Shown here piece by piece: positions 6,844 through 13,480 of a DNA stretch of 15,759 bases (positions are counted from its first letter, which is position 1; each line of letters begins with the position of its first letter). The notes beneath the pieces are model-generated. The model was not told where the DNA came from. It made no database searches and was given only the letters and a program-made list of their open reading frames with translations. The stretch comes from Thermoanaerobaculia bacterium (lineage in GTDB: Bacteria; Acidobacteriota; Thermoanaerobaculia; Gp7-AA8), in NCBI GenBank assembly GCA_023700825.1, contig JAMPYE010000036.1, forward strand, positions 1 to 15,759. Reading direction: 5' to 3'. A program made the position numbers and the translations under genes.

Positions 6844-7720
6844 TCGCGTCGTCATTGTAGCCAATTCCGGGAGGGCCGGAATCACCGTCCGTCTCCGCTT
6901 CGCCTTCGACCCGGGGATTTCCCTCGAGCGCCTCGAGGCAGCGACGCAGATACACCGACGTCGCCGGGTGCCGATAGAGCCCGTCCCGGTCGTCTTTCCG
7001 CAGGAATCTCAGCTGCGAGGCCGCGACGGCGCGCGGCGCGAGCGGACTGAATGCGATCGCCCGCCGGATCGCATAGCGGCATCCCCACTTCGTGTGGCCC
7101 GCGATGAGCCGCAGATGCTCGGCCGCGGCGCGCTCCGACTGCACGAACGCCACGAGGTCGTCCTCGCGCAATCGCGGGTTGTTCAGCAGCGCGGCGAACA
7201 CCCGCATGTCCGGATCGGTCATCAGGGCCTCTCCGACGTCCCTGCTGCAGCACTTCGCAGCCGCGATCCGTTCCCCCAGTGTCCGCTTCGCGAGCCCCGT
7301 CAGCAACTGGGCGTCGATCGCCCTGCGGATCGCAGGCACCACCTGCACGTCGGTCGAATGGCGCACGAGATCGGACCAGTAGAGATGGCGCACGAACTTC
7401 AGCGCGAGGTGCTGCGGCGTGGCCCGGCAGGTCACCAGCTTCTGCTTCACCTCGTAATACGACGCCAGCCGCGAGTTTCCGGCGATCGCCACGCAGACGG
7501 ACGGAGCGCAAAACCGGTTCGATAGGACGGCGATCGCCTCGTCCTCGCCGAGTGAGGCGAGCCTCTCCGCAACGAACGCGGCGAGTTCCTCGCCGCTCAT
7601 GTCGCGGATCGTGAAGATCCCGTACTGCCGACGCTCGCCGTTCAACGATGCAGCCTCTCCGCCATTCTCCCCCAGTTGGGGCTCCGCGGAGTTCTTCGAT
7701 CCTCCCGCGTGGATTTGCAT
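6836..7720 (-). CDS. helical-repeat protein of unknown function (first gene of the minus-strand run)
   Basis: A mainly helical, Arg/Ala-rich soluble protein of about 294 residues, with no signal peptide or membrane helix. I do not recognise a named family. Repeated units of the form AVLSNRFCAPSVCVAIAGN, ALLNNPRLREDDLVAFVQSE and LIAGHTKWGCRYAIRRAIAF resemble short HEAT-like repeats. The segment CRATPQHLALKFVRHLYWSD, followed by VVPAIRRAIDAQLL, matches the C-terminal motif of the protein at 4955-6034. Several cysteines occur (FCAPSVC and KCCS), but no metal motif is clear. ATG 7720 is given as start. A TTG at 7645 with GGAGAGG eight bases upstream is a real alternative and would begin just before the conserved part; a GTG at 7756 is less likely. 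It is divergent from the ligase gene with a gap of about 41 bases, and its stop overlaps the RodZ-like start. Confidence 0.8.
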   Translation of the reverse strand: MQIHAGGSKNSAEPQLGENGGEAASLNGERRQYGIFTIRDMSGEELAAFVAERLASLGEDEAIAVLSNRFCAPSVCVAIAGNSRLASYYEVKQKLVTCRATPQHLALKFVRHLYWSDLVRHSTDVQVVPAIRRAIDAQLLTGLAKRTLGERIAAAKCCSRDVGEALMTDPDMRVFAALLNNPRLREDDLVAFVQSERAAAEHLRLIAGHTKWGCRYAIRRAIAFSPLAPRAVAASQLRFLRKDDRDGLYRHPATSVYLRRCLEALEGNPRVEGEAETDGDSGPPGIGYNDDANE

Positions 7721-7740
7721 CGGCCGCCCGCCGCGCCACG

Positions 7741-7746
7741 TATACT
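7741..7746 (+). promoter_or_regulatory. possible -10 box for the O-antigen-ligase-type gene
   Basis: TATACT lies 15 bases before the ATG at 7762 in the divergent gap; the same TATACTT string precedes the zinc-ribbon gene at 12807. The best upstream partner is TTGCAT (7715-7720), but the spacing is 20 bases, longer than normal, and the implied leader would be very short. Treat as weak. Confidence 0.3.
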
Positions 7747-7761
7747 TCGGCGTCACGCGTC

Positions 7762-9639
7762 ATGGCGAAAGCGAAACGACCGAACCCGCAGGCATCGGCT
7801 ACCTCACTCGAGCCAGTCACCCTGGCACTCGTGAAATTGGGTGTCTTTCTGACTCTCCTCGTCATTTCTCCGGCAGGCCGCGAGACGTTCAGGTTGCCGA
7901 AGGATCTTCTGCTGCGAGCCGAGGGAATCCTCCTTCTCACCATCGCCGCGGCCGGCCTCGCCGCTGGAGCCCTCTCCCCGCGTCTCATGCCGTGGAAGTC
8001 TCCCGCGGTCGTTCTGGCCCTGATTGCCGCGGGGTGGGCGATCGCGACGGCTCTCGCGTCGACGAACAAGCCTCTGAGCGTGCTCTCGCTTCTGACGATC
8101 GTCCCAGCCACTGTGATCTTCCTGGCGACGTTCCTCGTCGCGCGCGGACGCGGCTTCGAGCTACTGACTCCGCTCCTGTGGGCGGGCGCGCTCAACTGCC
8201 TCCTCTACCTCAGTCAGTTGCTCGGGATCTTCAATCCGATCCAGTTCACGTCGGCGTTCAAGGGGCACAACGCGGCCACTGGATTTCTCGGCAACGCGAA
8301 CGATCTGGGAAGCGCGCTGCTCCCGATCGCCGTGGCTGCCGCGGCGCTGGCGTTCGCCGACCCGGAGCACAGGCGGAGAAACTGGTTCGTCGCCGGGCTC
8401 GTCACGCTGACCGTTTTTGCATCGGTTTCGATCGCTGCAATCGGAGCTCTCGTCGTCGCGCTCGTGGTGATGACGCTTCTCCTCGACTGGCGGAAGACCG
8501 CAGTGGCCCTCGTCGCCCTCGCGATCGTGGGCGCGATCGCGGCGGCCGCCTACGCGCCGTTCCGATACCGCGTCGAAGACATTGCGAACGCCGCAAGAGG
8601 GGGCAGCTTCGACCGCCTGCTGAGCGGACGCCTCGCGTCCTTCTCCTCCGCAATCGCGATGTTGCACGACCACTCCCTGACCGGCGTCGGGCCCGGGACC
8701 TTCGGCTGGAACTACCTCCCGTACAAGATCGAGGTCACCGAGGCGGATCCCGAGTTGTTCCGCGACACCGCGGCCGCGAACTTCAACTTCGAAGAGGTCC
8801 ACAACGATCACCTCGAGATCCTGGCGGAGACCGGAATCCCCGGTTATGCAGTCTTCGTCGCGGCGCTGGTCTGGCTCATGCTCGGCTCCGTTCGACGGCC
8901 TCGCGGAGAGGAGACCGGGGCTACGCCCACGCAGAGTTGGGCGAGACTCGTGTCGCTGCCGCTGGCATCGGGCTTCGCCGTGATCGCGCTCGCGCAGTAT
9001 CCGCTTCAACTCGCCTCGGCGATGTCCGCGACTCTCTTCGTCGCGGCGCTGAGCGCCGCCTGGCGTCCATCGACTGCGCCCGGCGCCGCGCCGCAGAGCG
9101 CTGCCCGCCCGCGGCTCGGCACCGGCGCGATCGTCGCGATCGCAATCGTGCTCTCCGTCGTGCCCGTCTGGTTCCTGGCAGTGGTGCCATGGGGCTGCAA
9201 CGTGACGACGAGGGAGATGGAGGCTGCGATGGCCGACGCGCTGCGCGGAAATCCGCAGGCGCGCGCCTACCTCGCCGCGAATACCGGGAAGGCCGAGCGA
9301 TGCCGCCGGCACGTTCGTCACGACCAGTCGCTGAACGTCGCCGTGGCTTCGGCCTACTCGCTGACGGGCCGCTCGACCGAAGCGCTCGCCGTGTACGAAG
9401 ACGCGCTCCGCTATGACCGCCGCCCCGAGATCTATTTCAACATCGGCGGCATCTATCTGAGAACGGGCTACTCCGAGAAGGCGTTCGACAACTTCCTGAC
9501 CGCGGCGCGCTTCAATCCGGGGCTCGCCGACAGGATCAGCGGCGACGCGATGAAGTCGCGCGTCAAGTACGAGCTCGCGCGGCGGCAGAATAACCAGGCA
9601 GTCAGTCGGAGACACCGCGGCGGCTCTCGGCCGCGCTGA
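7762..9639 (+). CDS. O-antigen ligase/polymerase-family (Wzy_C) membrane protein with C-terminal TPRs
   Basis: A 625-residue inner-membrane protein. It has many hydrophobic helices between about residues 20 and 290 and again at about 365-445 and 455-480, with a large periplasmic loop between. That loop carries LTGVGPGTFGWNYLP and the Wzy_C/WaaL signature EEVHNDHLEILAETGIPG (H347, H350), typical of enzymes that polymerise or transfer lipid-linked glycan on the periplasmic face. After the last helix, residues about 520-600 form TPRs (AVASAYSLTGRSTEALAVYE, YFNIGGIYLRTGYSEKAFDN), probably periplasmic. Ligase (to lipid A), polymerase and protein O-oligosaccharyltransferase cannot be told apart by this sequence alone. 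I chose ATG 7762 because the hydrophobic part starts shortly after it and the upstream extension is Arg/Pro/Ser-rich shadow sequence. No clear Shine-Dalgarno is visible. The 3' end overlaps the convergent WecA-like gene by 38 bases. Confidence 0.9.
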   Translation: MAKAKRPNPQASATSLEPVTLALVKLGVFLTLLVISPAGRETFRLPKDLLLRAEGILLLTIAAAGLAAGALSPRLMPWKSPAVVLALIAAGWAIATALASTNKPLSVLSLLTIVPATVIFLATFLVARGRGFELLTPLLWAGALNCLLYLSQLLGIFNPIQFTSAFKGHNAATGFLGNANDLGSALLPIAVAAAALAFADPEHRRRNWFVAGLVTLTVFASVSIAAIGALVVALVVMTLLLDWRKTAVALVALAIVGAIAAAAYAPFRYRVEDIANAARGGSFDRLLSGRLASFSSAIAMLHDHSLTGVGPGTFGWNYLPYKIEVTEADPELFRDTAAANFNFEEVHNDHLEILAETGIPGYAVFVAALVWLMLGSVRRPRGEETGATPTQSWARLVSLPLASGFAVIALAQYPLQLASAMSATLFVAALSAAWRPSTAPGAAPQSAARPRLGTGAIVAIAIVLSVVPVWFLAVVPWGCNVTTREMEAAMADALRGNPQARAYLAANTGKAERCRRHVRHDQSLNVAVASAYSLTGRSTEALAVYEDALRYDRRPEIYFNIGGIYLRTGYSEKAFDNFLTAARFNPGLADRISGDAMKSRVKYELARRQNNQAVSRRHRGGSRPR

Positions 9640-10621
9640 TCGCGATCGCGATTGCAGCGTGGACGAGCACGATTCCGACAAGCATGCCGGCACGGCTCGA
9701 GTCGGTCACGCGGTCCCATCCCAGTGCAACCGCGGTACAACCCAGCGCCAGCGCCCCCCAGAGCGAAGAGACCGCCGGATGGCTCCATCCCAGAGAGGTC
9801 AGCCGCTGGTACATGTGCGTCCTGTGCGCAGAGAAGAGACGCTCGCGGCGCCGGGCCCGGCGCACGAGGGTGAGCCCCGTGTCGAACAGGAACGGGAAGA
9901 GGGGAAGCATCGCGGCGAGGAACGGCACGTCCCAGCGCGCGAGGCGAAGCGCGAGCACTCCGAACAGGAACCCGAGCACGCCGCTCCCCACGTCACCCAT
10001 GAAGATGCTGCCCCCGGCATTCCACGCGAGAAAGCCCGCCGCGGCGCCGGCGATTGCGATGGCGAGCGTCGCCCCGGCAGAATCGCCGGCGCGCAACGTC
10101 AGCGCGGCGTAGGCGGCACCGCAGACGATCGCCTCGATCGCGGCCATCCCGTTGATGCCGTCCATGAAGTTGTAGGCATTCGTCACACCGACGATCCAGA
10201 AGAGCGTCACGGGGATCGCGAGCAGCGAAAGCTCGAGCCATCCGTAGAACGGCAACTCCAGCCTGGAGAGCGTCACGTCGGCGAGCAGCGTCGTCGCGAT
10301 CGCAGCGAGCGCGTGGGTCGCGAGCTTCGGCTTCGCCGGCAACGCGCGCCAGTCGTCGACGAGACCGAGCAACGCGATGATCGCGCCCCAGGCCAGCACG
10401 AACGCGAGGCGCTCGTCCCGCCACGCGCCGAACAGAGCGAGAGAAGCGACGATCCCGGCGATGATCGCGACCCCGCCGCTGCGCGGCGTCGGCCTCGCGT
10501 GCGAGCTTCTCTCGTTCGGCACGTCGAGGAGATCGTGCCGGTGGCTCAGCCATCGAAGTGCCGGTGTGAGCGCGAGCGCCACCGCGAGGCTCACGAGGGC
10601 AGGCCCGAGCAGCGTCGTCAT
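9602..10621 (-). CDS. WecA/WbpL-type undecaprenyl-phosphate sugar-1-phosphate transferase
   Basis: A 339-residue polytopic enzyme of the MraY/WecA (PNPT) family. It transfers a GlcNAc-type sugar-1-phosphate from its UDP-sugar to undecaprenyl phosphate at the cytoplasmic face, the first step of glycan assembly. Visible motifs: DVPNERSSHARPTPRSGG at 33-50, LGLVDDW (D89, D90), NAYNFMDGINGMA (D154), GSIFMGDVGSG (D210) and SAHRTHMYQRL (H266-H269), the last being the loop that contacts the sugar nucleotide. About ten hydrophobic helices are spread along the chain. The short NFMDGINGMA form and lack of muropeptide features argue for WecA/WbpL/TuaA rather than MraY. ATG 10621 overlaps the stop of the reductase gene as ATGA. 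Together with that reductase, the substrate may be UDP-QuiNAc, UDP-FucNAc or a related N-acetyl sugar; this is inference from known wbpV-wbpL and wreQ-wreU pairs. Confidence 0.93.
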   Translation of the reverse strand: MTTLLGPALVSLAVALALTPALRWLSHRHDLLDVPNERSSHARPTPRSGGVAIIAGIVASLALFGAWRDERLAFVLAWGAIIALLGLVDDWRALPAKPKLATHALAAIATTLLADVTLSRLELPFYGWLELSLLAIPVTLFWIVGVTNAYNFMDGINGMAAIEAIVCGAAYAALTLRAGDSAGATLAIAIAGAAAGFLAWNAGGSIFMGDVGSGVLGFLFGVLALRLARWDVPFLAAMLPLFPFLFDTGLTLVRRARRRERLFSAHRTHMYQRLTSLGWSHPAVSSLWGALALGCTAVALGWDRVTDSSRAGMLVGIVLVHAAIAIAISAAESRRGVSD

Positions 10622-11559
10622 GCGGTGCGCGCCCTCGTTTCCCGGTACCACGCGGCGGTCGCCGCAAGCCCCTCGTCGACCGTGAACGGGGCCCGCCAAC
10701 CTGCCTCGGCGCGAAACAAGGAATCGTCGACTCGAAGCGGATCGAAGAGCCGTCCCACCGCGGCGCGCCGGCCAACGGTCGCCGCTGCACCCGCGACCAT
10801 GAGCCGCGGGATCGAGAGCAGCCGGCTTCGAACCCCAAGGGCGGAAGCAAGGCGGCGCGCGAGCTCCGGAGCCGTGAGGTCCAGCCCGTCGCGCACGAGA
10901 TAGGCGCGGCCCGAGGGAAGGTCGCCCGCTGCACAGCGCATCATCGCGTCGACGAGATTCCAGACGAAGATCATGCTTCGCTCCCCGTTCGCCGACCCGA
11001 TCGGCAGCGGCCGCTCCCGCGCGACGGCATCGAGCAGCCGGCGGAAGTTCCCGCCGACTCGTGGGCCGTAGACGAGAGGCGGGCGCAGCGAGACATGCTG
11101 CGCTCCCGACTCGTGCAGCACTTCCTCCGCCGCGAGCTTCGACTTCGCGTAGTCGTCCTGCGGCGCCGGCTCGTCGCTCTCGCGATAGGCCCGCCGCGCC
11201 TCTCCTTCGCCCTGCACCTTCACCGTGCTGAGAAAGACGATCCTCGCTCCCTTGCGCGCCGCTTCGGCCGCGAGCTTGCGCGTCGCGCCGACGTTCACTC
11301 GCCGGAAGTGACCCGGGTCGGTCGCGTCCACCTTCATCCGGTGCACGTGCGCCGCGAGATGAAAGACGACGGCGCCGTCCGGGACGAAGCTCCAGTCGGT
11401 GTCGGGACCGATTTCCCCGGTCTCCACCACTCGCACTCCCTCGGGAAAGGGCGTCGAAAGCCGTCTCGTCGTGACGATCAACTCGTGATCCTCGCCGAGC
11501 AGGCGGCGGCAGAGGTGCCCTCCGACGAATCCTCCGGCGCCCGTGACGACAACCTTCAT
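10618..11559 (-). CDS. NAD-dependent UDP-sugar reductase/epimerase (extended SDR, WbpV/WreQ-like)
   Basis: A 313-residue soluble extended short-chain dehydrogenase. The Rossmann motif is VVVTGAGGFVGGHL (G7, G10, G13). HLAAHVHR sits at about 67-74. FLSTVKVQGEGE carries the active-site Ser/Thr near 111-112, and DDYAKSKLAAEE gives the Y137-xxx-K141 pair. RPPLVYGP at about 158 is the substrate-side loop. STVKVQGE and PAPQDDYAKSK resemble the WbpV/WreQ group, which makes or converts UDP-QuiNAc or UDP-FucNAc precursors by acting at C4. A 4-epimerase of the GalE/Gne type is the main alternative. Both ends overlap neighbours by four bases (ATGA with the GT4 gene upstream and the WecA-like gene downstream), so the three proteins are made together, which fits a reductase feeding its product directly to the initiating transferase. 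Confidence 0.88.
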   Translation of the reverse strand: MKVVVTGAGGFVGGHLCRRLLGEDHELIVTTRRLSTPFPEGVRVVETGEIGPDTDWSFVPDGAVVFHLAAHVHRMKVDATDPGHFRRVNVGATRKLAAEAARKGARIVFLSTVKVQGEGEARRAYRESDEPAPQDDYAKSKLAAEEVLHESGAQHVSLRPPLVYGPRVGGNFRRLLDAVARERPLPIGSANGERSMIFVWNLVDAMMRCAAGDLPSGRAYLVRDGLDLTAPELARRLASALGVRSRLLSIPRLMVAGAAATVGRRAAVGRLFDPLRVDDSLFRAEAGWRAPFTVDEGLAATAAWYRETRARTA

Positions 11560-12686
11560 CGCATCAGCTCCGCGTAGAGCGAAATCGTCTGGTCGATGAT
11601 GCGAGGAAGCGCGAAACGTTCGAGGACGAGCTCCCGGCCGCGTCGCCCCATCGAACGGCTCAGCTCCTCATCGCGCAGGAGCCGGGCGATCGCCTTCGCG
11701 AGCTCGCGCCCCCGGTCGCGCACTGGCACCAGCAACCCACTTCGTTCGTGCTCGACCACGTCACGACAGCCAGGCACGTCCGTCGTCACGGCAGGCAGCC
11801 CGCAGGCGCCGGCTTCGATCAACACCTTCGGCATCCCCTCGCGGTAGGACGGGAGCACGACGACGTCGGATTCGGCGTAGACCGCGGGCATGTCGTCCCG
11901 GCGTTGCTGCCACTCGACCGCCCCTTCGGAGGCCCAGCGGGAGAGCTGCCACGCCGGGATGCTCGCCGGGTTGTCGGGATCGGGCTCGCCGACGAGCACG
12001 AATCGCGCCGCCACGCCCTCCGCCTTGAGGATGCGGGCCGCCCCGACGAACTCCGCGACTCCCTTTGTGTAGAGCATTCGCGACGGGAGCACCACGACGG
12101 GGGGATTGCCTCGCGGGCGGCTCACCGGGCGGAACAGCTCAGGATCGACGCCCGAACCAGGGACGAGCACTGTCTCGCGCGGGGCGAGAATTCCGCGGTC
12201 GACGAACGCGGCGCGGTCGTCTTCGTTCTGGAAGATGACCCGCATGTTCCGATGACGCAGGACCGCCTTGAAGCCGAGCCGCACGCCGCCGCGGAGCACG
12301 CGATGGAAGAGGTCGTCGGCGAGCGAAAGGTGCCCGAGCCCCGCGAGCGCGTTGACCACGGCCGGAACCCGTGCGATCCGCGCCGCCGCCGTGCCGTAGA
12401 GCACGGGTTTGGTCGTCACGTGATGGACGAGTTCGGGCCGGAGCTTTCGATAGAGCGACACGAGGTCCGAGACCGCGCGCAACTCGGCGAAGGGGTTCGT
12501 TCCCGAGCGCGTGAGGCGCACCGGATGCCATCCGAGACTGTTCCCTTCGATCGCCGGCACGTGCTTGCTTTGCGGCGTGGCGACGTGCACCTCGTAGCCG
12601 CGTTCCCGGGCCGCAACCGCCAGTGGGAGACGATGCGTGAGGAAGAACCCCGCGTGGTTCACGACCATCAGGATTCGCCGCGCCAT
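11556..12686 (-). CDS. GT4-family glycosyltransferase
   Basis: A 376-residue retaining GT-B glycosyltransferase, cytoplasmic and probably membrane-associated. The N-terminal acceptor domain opens RRILMVVNHAGFFLTHRLPL and includes KPVLYGTAAARIARVPAVVN. The C-terminal Glycos_transf_1 domain begins near 195. It contains LPSRMLYTKGVAEFV (R203, K209), FVLVGEPDPDNP, and the EX7E motif in YREGMPKVLIEAGACGLP (E283, E291), which binds the sugar nucleotide. The overall pattern resembles PglA/WbpZ-type enzymes that add the second sugar to a lipid-linked primer; donor and linkage cannot be read from sequence. ATG 12686 is chosen; a longer frame to 12734 lacks conserved residues. Its stop overlaps the reductase start (ATGA). 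It is the first gene of the trio. On the minus strand TATGCT at 12739-12734 is a weak -10 candidate without a good -35. Confidence 0.93.
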   Translation of the reverse strand: MARRILMVVNHAGFFLTHRLPLAVAARERGYEVHVATPQSKHVPAIEGNSLGWHPVRLTRSGTNPFAELRAVSDLVSLYRKLRPELVHHVTTKPVLYGTAAARIARVPAVVNALAGLGHLSLADDLFHRVLRGGVRLGFKAVLRHRNMRVIFQNEDDRAAFVDRGILAPRETVLVPGSGVDPELFRPVSRPRGNPPVVVLPSRMLYTKGVAEFVGAARILKAEGVAARFVLVGEPDPDNPASIPAWQLSRWASEGAVEWQQRRDDMPAVYAESDVVVLPSYREGMPKVLIEAGACGLPAVTTDVPGCRDVVEHERSGLLVPVRDRGRELAKAIARLLRDEELSRSMGRRGRELVLERFALPRIIDQTISLYAELMR

Positions 12687-12781
12687 CAGACCCCGCCCCT
12701 GCGGGAAAACGAGATCGCCGTCATCGCGTGGCAAGCATAACGCACCGGCGTCGCCCGTCTTCCGCCGGGCGCGCGACGTCC

Positions 12782-12799
12782 TATACTTGGATTCGGAGG
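12782..12799 (+). promoter_or_regulatory. candidate -10 box and ribosome-binding site of the zinc-ribbon gene
   Basis: TATACT (12782-12787) is followed by a strong Shine-Dalgarno GGAGG (12795-12799), seven bases before the ATG at 12807. A -35 box is weak (TTCCGC, 12760-12765, spacing 16). The implied leader is short. The Shine-Dalgarno is firm; the promoter is moderate. Confidence 0.5.
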
Positions 12800-12806
12800 T
12801 TTCGCC

Positions 12807-13232
12807 ATGAACTGCCCGAGGGATGGAGCCGCACTAAGTGACAGGGAGCTCAACGGCGCGATGGTCGCCCACTGCGACGCGTGCGGCGGGATGTTCCTCG
12901 AGCCGGGCGAGCTGAACCGGATCGCGGGGCCGACCCGCGGCGACCTCGAGTTCTCCACCGTCGATCTCGACACCTTCCAGCACGACGACGAATACGGCCC
13001 GATCGTCTGCCCCAAGACCGCCGGCCACAGCATGAAGAAAGTCGAGTTCAACATTCTCAGCAACATCATCCTCGACTATTGCGAGGAGTGCGGCGGCTTC
13101 TGGATCGACGGCCGCGAGCTCACGCGCATTCGCGAAGAGGTCGGCGAGTACAACGAGGCGGAGAAGGACGGCGTCGAGCCGTGGACCGTTCGCCTCTCCC
13201 AGTTCTTCTGGGGGCTGCCGTTCCCGCACTGA
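12807..13232 (+). CDS. double TFIIB-type zinc-ribbon protein
   Basis: A 141-residue small soluble protein made of two zf-TFIIB-like ribbons. Ribbon 1 is NCPRDGAALSDREL then HCDACGGMFLEPGEL (C3, C23, C26). Ribbon 2 is VCPKTAGHSMKKVEF then DYCEECGGFWIDGREL (C68, C92, C95). In the usual ribbon the first knuckle is CPxC; here its second Cys is replaced by D6 in ribbon 1 and T71 in ribbon 2, leaving three cysteines each. H22 or H74 might complete the sites. The CGGxWxDxGEL tail is characteristic of this bacterial family, whose function is largely unknown; a nucleic-acid or protein contact role is usually assumed. It is a lone plus-strand gene between two minus-strand sugar genes, with a strong GGAGG upstream. 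Nothing ties it to the polysaccharide pathway apart from position. Confidence 0.88.
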   Translation: MNCPRDGAALSDRELNGAMVAHCDACGGMFLEPGELNRIAGPTRGDLEFSTVDLDTFQHDDEYGPIVCPKTAGHSMKKVEFNILSNIILDYCEECGGFWIDGRELTRIREEVGEYNEAEKDGVEPWTVRLSQFFWGLPFPH

Positions 13233-13249
13233 CCGGCGTGAAGCAGGAA

Positions 13250-13279
13250 CCGGAGAGTGCGAAGCTCTCTGGTCTCCGG
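13250..13279 (+). terminator. possible hairpin after the zinc-ribbon gene
   Basis: CCGGAGA (13250-13256) and TCTCCGG (13273-13279) are perfect complements. An overlapping inner alternative, GAGAG/CTCTC (13253-13257 with 13265-13269), is mutually exclusive with part of it. It begins 18 bases after the stop codon of the plus-strand gene. There is no T-tract, so factor-independent termination is unproven. Confidence 0.3.
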
Positions 13280-13305
13280 GCCGGGCCGAGCGTCTGCACA
13301 GAAAT

Positions 13306-13410
13306 CGAAATGACGAATGAAGAATGTCGAATGACGAGTGAAGAAGTAGCCGCGTGACGCGGGCCTTCACTTCTTCATTCTCCATTCCTCATTCGACGTT
13401 CTTCATTTCG
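13306..13410. repeat. large imperfect inverted repeat built of phased 7-base units
   Basis: The left arm holds five heptamers in phase (AATGACG, AATGAAG, AATGTCG, AATGACG, AGTGAAG; 13309-13343). The right arm holds five complementary ones (CTTCATT, CTCCATT, CCTCATT, CGACGTT, CTTCATT; 13373-13407). The arms pair in register with matching CGA and AAGT ends, about three quarters of heptamer positions agreeing. The centre is CCGCG-TGA-CGCGG (13350-13362). It lies in the 248-base gap between convergent genes, where it could act as a two-way transcription stop. Its A+T-richer composition differs from the surroundings, so it may be a dispersed repeat element. No open frame crosses it convincingly. 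Confidence 0.8.
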
Positions 13411-13480
13411 GTTTCCGAGAAAGGCGGCAACAAGTGGAGCTTCTAGTCGGGAGCCCCGAGAGGCCCCTCTCCGCGCTTCT

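Noticed and set aside
6882..8195. Minus-strand open frame (437 codons) overlapping both the helical-repeat gene and the ligase-type gene
   Set aside because: Out of frame with the conserved helical-repeat protein and antisense to the ligase-type gene; composition is Arg-rich shadow.
8161..9693. Long minus-strand open frame (510 codons) opposite the ligase-type gene
   Set aside because: Arg/Glu/Asp-rich composition and no recognisable domain; the plus strand carries membrane helices, the HNDH motif and TPRs. Shadow of codon bias.
9659..10903. Plus-strand open frame (414 codons) opposite the WecA-like and SDR genes
   Set aside because: It spans two real, coupled genes on the other strand and has a charged repetitive composition with no motifs.
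13306..13410. CRISPR array
   Set aside because: Units are 7 bases, contiguous, and inverted about a centre, with no unique spacers of 30-40 bases and no cas genes.
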